Assembly: GCA_045546695.1 (NCBI GenBank)
Contig: JAZQDE010000013.1
Location: 36,353 to 100,352, forward strand
Direction: 5' to 3'
DNA from: SIG424 sp045546695
GTDB lineage: Bacteria > Bacillota > Clostridia > UBA1212 > UBA1255
DNA length: 64,000 nt
A program made the position numbers and the translations under genes. A model generated the notes under the pieces. The model worked only from the letters and a program-made list of their open reading frames with translations. It was not told where the DNA came from and made no database searches. Of the stretch, positions 59,712-64,000 are shown one piece after another. Every line of letters begins with the position of its first letter. Position 1 is the first letter of the stretch.

Positions 59712-61922
59712 ATGAAACAAGAACATTTTTTTAAGGATGCAAAATGGATTGGAGCAAAAGAGCGCACGGCTAAGACATTTTCCGTGATACGCGGCCATTT
59801 TCATTGTGAAAACGCGCAAAGCGCGACACTCAACATTCTCGGTCTCGGTTTTTTCAAGTGCTACATCAACGGAAAATGCATAAATCCGGATACGTTTTTA
59901 CCACTTTCTTCCGATTATGAGGCTACCTGTGATCCGAAGGACGAGATCATCTCCGGTCACAGAATTTACGTACCACAATTTGACATCACACCATACATAA
60001 CAAACGGCGACAATGTGATTGCAATTCATTTCGGCGGCGGTTGGTACACACACTCGTGCCGTGTATTCGGCCTGCCTAAAGCCATCTACAACATTAATGT
60101 AGTGACAGAAAATGGTAGCCGTGACTTTTCATCGGACACTCATTGTAAGATATCTGCCGGCTACATCAGCGAATACGAATTTGTTAAGTTTGAAGGCCAC
60201 AATCTGAATGAACACCAAGCCTCTTTTGAAAAAGATTTTGATGACAGTTTATGGGAAAACGCCCATGCTACAGAAGCGCTCGACACGGAATATTGCACGA
60301 CTAACTGCCCTGCCGACGCACTTATATCACAGCTTCCCGTCACAAAAATCGGCACCGGTGAAAAGGGCGGCATTGTTTATGACTGCGGCCAGAACACCAC
60401 GGGCTACCCTGTGCTGGAAATAAATGCCAAAGAGGGCGAGACTGTAAACATATATTTTTCAGAAGAACTTCTTGACAGCGGATATATAGATTCAAAACAC
60501 AGCCACGGACAGCGTTTTACAATTATTGGAAACGGCGCAAAGCAAATCGTGCAGCCGGAATTTACATGGTTTGCCTTCCGCTGCTTTGAAGTCGTAGGCG
60601 ACGCAGAACCAATAAATGTCAAAGTAATCTACGCCGACGTGCCAGTTTCTTCCAGTTTTGAATGCGACAACGAGACACTCAACTGGACGTACAGAACGTT
60701 TCTGCATACGATGCTTTGCAACATGCACACAGGTCATCCGTCTGACTGCCCTCACATAGAAAGACGCGGCTACACGGGCGACGGCCAGCTCACCTGCCAC
60801 GCCGTGCTGACTACAATGGACGCAAAGGATTTTTACGAAAAATGGTTGCAGGATATTGCCGACTGCCAGGACGTTCTCAGCGGTCATATTCAGTACACGG
60901 CGCCGTATATACGTAGTGGCGGTGGCCCCGGCGGCTGGGGCTCTGCTATCGTGGAGGTGCCTTATCAGCTGTATCGCCATTACGGTGAAAAAGAAATTCT
61001 TGCCAGATATTACGGTAACATGCGCAGATATATCGACTACCTTGAAGCTCATTCGGAATTTTCACTTGTAACAAGTGACAAGGCCGGTGAATGGTGCCTG
61101 GGCGACTGGTGCGGCCCTAATATTCTCTATCCCGACAGGGATATAACCTCGCACAATCAGCAAGTTTTCCTTCCCGCGCCTATGGTAAACACGTATTTTA
61201 TGATTAAGTCTCTTAGGCAGATGTGCGAGATTGCGCGCATCATCGGCAAGGATGAGGACATAGCAGAATACGAGGAAAAAATTGCCACACGCAGAAGAGC
61301 TGTAAATGCTGCATATTTTAATACATTTGATGGTAATTTTGTCATGAACGTACAGGGCGCAAATGCATACGCCGTTGACCTCGGCCTCGGAAGCAAAAGT
61401 ACCTACCAGAATATGGTTAATTATTATAAAAAACTCGGCTATTTTGACACGGGAATATTTGCAACAGACATTTTGATCCGCACATTGTTTGAGAACGGCA
61501 ATGAAGATCTTGCAGTTGATTTGCTTACAAATAATGGCACTCAGGGATACGAACACTGGAGGCAAAACGGTGCAACTACTTTTCACGAGTATTGGGACAG
61601 CAACAGAAGCCGTTCCCATAATCATCCAATGTTTGGCGCGCCCGTTGCGTATTTCTTCGAATATCTGCTCGGCATCAGGCAGGTCCCCGGCAGTGCCGGC
61701 TACAAAGACGTCGTGATAGAGCCACGCGCACTCAGGCGTTTTGGCAAGCTGTCCGGTAGCATGATGACGCCGGCCGGCAAGATTGAGGTCAGCTACGAAA
61801 AGGCTGATGAAAATATTTACAATTGCCGGATTATGGTACCGGGCGGCATTAAGGCACGCCTGATTTATGGTGGCGCAGAGTATCTTCTGACAAACGAATT
61901 AAATGAAATAGTGGTGAAATAA
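59712..61922 (+). CDS. Alpha-L-rhamnosidase (GH78)
   Basis: 736 residues, no signal peptide. N-terminal beta-sandwich domains (LGLGFFKCYINGKCINPDTF), then the (alpha/alpha)6 barrel with the family signature HPSDCPHIERRGYTGDGQ, including the putative acid Glu (ERRGYTGD), and the second Glu in TTFHEYWDSN, followed by a C-terminal beta domain. Removes terminal alpha-L-rhamnose from plant glycosides or pectin (RG-I/RG-II). Followed 1 nt later by the FAD oxidoreductase gene, so cotranscribed. Confidence 0.9.
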   Translation: MKQEHFFKDAKWIGAKERTAKTFSVIRGHFHCENAQSATLNILGLGFFKCYINGKCINPDTFLPLSSDYEATCDPKDEIISGHRIYVPQFDITPYITNGDNVIAIHFGGGWYTHSCRVFGLPKAIYNINVVTENGSRDFSSDTHCKISAGYISEYEFVKFEGHNLNEHQASFEKDFDDSLWENAHATEALDTEYCTTNCPADALISQLPVTKIGTGEKGGIVYDCGQNTTGYPVLEINAKEGETVNIYFSEELLDSGYIDSKHSHGQRFTIIGNGAKQIVQPEFTWFAFRCFEVVGDAEPINVKVIYADVPVSSSFECDNETLNWTYRTFLHTMLCNMHTGHPSDCPHIERRGYTGDGQLTCHAVLTTMDAKDFYEKWLQDIADCQDVLSGHIQYTAPYIRSGGGPGGWGSAIVEVPYQLYRHYGEKEILARYYGNMRRYIDYLEAHSEFSLVTSDKAGEWCLGDWCGPNILYPDRDITSHNQQVFLPAPMVNTYFMIKSLRQMCEIARIIGKDEDIAEYEEKIATRRRAVNAAYFNTFDGNFVMNVQGANAYAVDLGLGSKSTYQNMVNYYKKLGYFDTGIFATDILIRTLFENGNEDLAVDLLTNNGTQGYEHWRQNGATTFHEYWDSNRSRSHNHPMFGAPVAYFFEYLLGIRQVPGSAGYKDVVIEPRALRRFGKLSGSMMTPAGKIEVSYEKADENIYNCRIMVPGGIKARLIYGGAEYLLTNELNEIVVK

Positions 61923-61923
61923 T

Positions 61924-63147
61924 ATGTATATAAATGAAAATCTTACAACTCCAGTCATAACAGGATACGACGCTGTCGTAGTCGGAGCCGGTCCGTCAGG
62001 TTGCGGAGCCGCGCTTGCGCTTGGCAGGTCCGGAATAAAAACACTTCTTATCGAAAAATTCAATTGCCTCGGCGGCGCATGGACAACCGGCTTTATGAAT
62101 CCATTTTTTGACACAAAAGACAAGGCGGGTATCGTCGGCGAGCTTGTGTCGGAATTAAAGGCGCGCGGCCAGTTCGGCGGTTTTGGAAATATGAGCTTCA
62201 ACTATGAATATATGAAGTTTATTCTTGAAAACAAGATGAAAGAAGCCGGCGTTGATGTTCTATACAACACCACATTTTCACGCACGCTCGTAGATGATAA
62301 AAAAGTCTATGGAATTGTTGCTGAAAATATAGAAGGAAGATTTGCAGTTTATGCCGGATACGTGGTAGATGCAACAGGCGACGGCAACGTGGCTGCGAGC
62401 GCAGGCTGCCCGTTCGAACTGGGAGAAAATGGCAATTACAAAGAATGTCAGGCGATGACGTTGATGTTTCTCGTCGGAAATATTCCTGAAAAATATTTAA
62501 ACGGCCTCATGCTCTATGAAAAGCTCAAAGCCGTTTATGAAAAAGGCGGCAAGGAATTGCCGTTCAAAGTGCCGTATCTTATTCCTGTACCGAGGTCACA
62601 TTTCGGCGTTGTGCAGTTTACGCACATGTACGAATATAATCCATTAAATGCCAGAGCTCTTACAGAAGCGACAATTGAAGGCAGATGCCAGCTTATTGAC
62701 GCGTTTGAATTCCTGACGAAATATGATGATGAATTCCGTAATCTGGAACTTATCAGTTCTTCTTGCGTGCTTGGAGTCAGAGAATCACGACGCATTATCG
62801 GTGAATATTGCATGACTACAGACGATATACTGAGCGGTGCAACGTTTGACGACGCTGTGGCACACGTCACTTTCGGAGCCGACCTTCATACTAAATCAAA
62901 CAAAGGCCAGCATTGCTTCAAAGTAAAGCCGTATAAGATTTCACTCAGGGCGCTGCTCCCAAAAAATTACAGCGGAATTGTTGTTGTGGGGCGCTGCATC
63001 TCCGGCACACGCGAAGCAATGGCTTCTTATCGTGTTACCGGAAATTGCGCGCAAATGGGAGAAAATGCAGGTTTCTACATTGGGGAAGCTATTAAAAACG
63101 GTGTCGACATCAGAGATGTCCGACTTACATTGCCGCTGACAAAATAA
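61924..63147 (+). CDS. FAD-dependent oxidoreductase
   Basis: 407 residues. N-terminal dinucleotide-binding motif VVGAGPSGCGAALALGRSG, then LLIEKFNCLGGAWTTGF and an FAD-binding C-terminal VVVGRCISGTREAMASYRVTGNCAQMGENAG. This is the FAD_oxidored/thiazole synthase-like group often fused or linked to carbohydrate enzymes. Substrate unknown; the tight coupling to the rhamnosidase suggests action on a released sugar or aglycone, which is inference. Confidence 0.85.
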   Translation: MYINENLTTPVITGYDAVVVGAGPSGCGAALALGRSGIKTLLIEKFNCLGGAWTTGFMNPFFDTKDKAGIVGELVSELKARGQFGGFGNMSFNYEYMKFILENKMKEAGVDVLYNTTFSRTLVDDKKVYGIVAENIEGRFAVYAGYVVDATGDGNVAASAGCPFELGENGNYKECQAMTLMFLVGNIPEKYLNGLMLYEKLKAVYEKGGKELPFKVPYLIPVPRSHFGVVQFTHMYEYNPLNARALTEATIEGRCQLIDAFEFLTKYDDEFRNLELISSSCVLGVRESRRIIGEYCMTTDDILSGATFDDAVAHVTFGADLHTKSNKGQHCFKVKPYKISLRALLPKNYSGIVVVGRCISGTREAMASYRVTGNCAQMGENAGFYIGEAIKNGVDIRDVRLTLPLTK

Positions 63148-63151
63148 GGAA

Positions 63152-63316
63152 TCAATGTTTTTTCTTAAACAAGAATGACTTGAGTCTGCCAAAGCCAAAC
63201 GTGAATCCGACTACCACTATAAATATTTCCAGACGGCCCAGGAGCATACCAATCATTTCCACAATCAGGGTGGCATCGTTTGTTGCGGGGCCTGTAATGC
63301 CGATCGACAAACCTAC
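63152..63316 (-). pseudogene. 3' remnant of trkH (potassium uptake)
   Basis: Minus strand reads VGLSIGITGPATNDATLIVE, then MLLGRLEIFIVVVGFTFG ending in KKKH: the last helices of a TrkH/KtrB-type K+ channel subunit. The frame begins at the junction with the kdpD-like gene and has no start codon. Only about 54 codons are left. Confidence 0.75.
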
Positions 63317-63777
63317 ACTTCTCCTGCTGATTTTACTGTTATCTGAGCAATTTCTTCTGTGTTTTCCGAGTCGGTAAGGTGGTTTGTCATCTGATAAAGC
63401 GCGTTACTTTCATTTTCACGCATGCGTGCCTCTTCGGCTGCTTTTTTCACCTTTGTCGTCAGGGCGCTCGTCATTATTGATATAATCATCATAATTGCAA
63501 ACGTTATGAAATACGTCATGTCGTCTACTTTAAAGGTAAAATATGGTTCGGTGAAAAACCAGTTGAAAAGTAAAATTGATGCGACTGATGACGCAATGCC
63601 GTAGAGGTATCCTTTTGTGAAGCGTGAAATCAATAATATGGAAAAGATGTACACAACGACTACGTTTGTCTTGTGCAATTCCAGATATTGGAAAATAACG
63701 CCGACAAACGTGGATATTGTGAGCATCAATATGGTTAGTCCCGAATCGCGGATAATATTCCACTTTTTTGCCTTCAT
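63313..63777 (-). pseudogene. 3'-truncated kdpD-like sensor kinase (DUF4118 part only)
   Basis: 154 residues from ATG 63777 (GGAGG upstream). Four hydrophobic segments matching the KdpD DUF4118 membrane domain (FNWFFTEPYFTFKVDD motif), a short coiled helix and the first residues of a GAF-like domain, then a stop at the junction with trkH sequence. The HisKA and ATPase domains are gone. The start signals look intact, so a truncated membrane protein may still be made. Confidence 0.78.
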
Positions 63778-63865
63778 AAGTATCCTCCGGATTGTATTCA
63801 TATGATTATATCATGTCCGGTGTGAGAATGGTGTGAGCTTTTTGGGGAGTTCAGGCGGCGGTTTC

Positions 63866-64000
63866 CGACGCCGGTTTGTTAAATGCACTACTGTTTAACA
63901 AACCCAATGACATATTTGGCCGCGGACAAGCCTTTTTGACCGGCTAAATCGACGCCGGTTTGTTAAATGCACTACTGTTTAACAAACTCAGTGACATATA
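63866..64000. repeat. Tandem hairpin repeat, 84-bp period, running off the window
   Basis: Copies start at 63866 and 63950. Each has CGACGCCGG followed by a 10-bp inverted repeat GTTTGTTAAA / TTTAACAAAC around a 10-nt loop, then a near-identical tail ending GACATAT (two differences). The 34 bp between copies is not repeated. More copies may follow. No coding potential. Confidence 0.7.

Noticed and set aside
63866..64000. CRISPR array
   Set aside because: Repeat-spacer-repeat spacing looks possible, but only two copies are seen, their 3' halves differ, the repeat would be about 50 bp and no cas gene is in view.

Overview
The window reads as chromosomal DNA of an anaerobic Gram-positive bacterium of the Bacillota (class Clostridia), probably from a plant-glycan-rich gut or rumen habitat. 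Evidence: strong AGGAGG-type ribosome sites, a pgk-tpiA operon, murG, PlsY, lipoproteins with Thr/Pro linkers, cohesin and dockerin modules, many glycoside hydrolases and no respiratory genes. Species cannot be named from sequence alone.

Layout. 1-6 kb: end of a beta-helix (polysaccharide lyase-like) gene, pgk, tpiA, a membrane protein, a hydroxyacid dehydrogenase and murG. 6-11 kb: a Gfo/Idh oxidoreductase, a hairpin-repeat intergenic region, tRNA-His, and a histidine kinase/response regulator pair divergent from a four-PepSY exported protein with a visible direct-repeat operator. 11-18 kb: a 5'-truncated phosphatase, alpha-galactosidase, a GH99-like protein, an HTH-membrane protein, and a VanX-SH3-M14 peptidase fusion. 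18-26.6 kb: a PlsY/ferredoxin reductase/FAD desaturase-like operon, thioredoxin, GDPD, an MFS/esterase operon and two Thr-Pro linker surface proteins.

26.9-32.6 kb: a more AT-rich block (PHP phosphoesterase, membrane-embedded LuxR regulator, GLUG lipoprotein, small genes) bounded by two perfect 58-bp direct repeats. 32.6-38.6 kb: GH43, GH3 and a four-gene operon of small hydrolases with an AAC(3)-like acetyltransferase. 38.7-48.7 kb: a cohesin surface protein, a 2066-residue transglutaminase/LRR/SGNH/dockerin surface protein and a sulfite-reductase fusion flavoprotein.

48.8-58.7 kb is the most notable part. Three genes with cohesin-like domains (a membrane-anchored 236-aa protein, a 1582-aa protein that also has a dockerin, and an 853-aa collagen-like lipoprotein) lie downstream of a 289-bp element bounded by perfect 24-bp inverted repeats, next to a tyrosine recombinase. 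This looks like an invertible promoter controlling a cohesin-dockerin cell-surface scaffold. The block is flanked by a 25-bp direct repeat lying in two remnants of the pnuC 3' end, as expected for an integrated element. 58.8-64 kb: aquaporin, GH78 rhamnosidase, a FAD oxidoreductase, a trkH/kdpD deletion scar and a tandem hairpin repeat running off the end.

The carbohydrate enzymes (GH36, GH99-like, GH43, GH3, GH78) suggest use of galactosides, arabinoxylan-type and rhamnose-containing plant glycans. The cohesin/dockerin proteins carry adhesive rather than catalytic modules, so they are better read as an adhesion or surface-assembly network than as a cellulosome.
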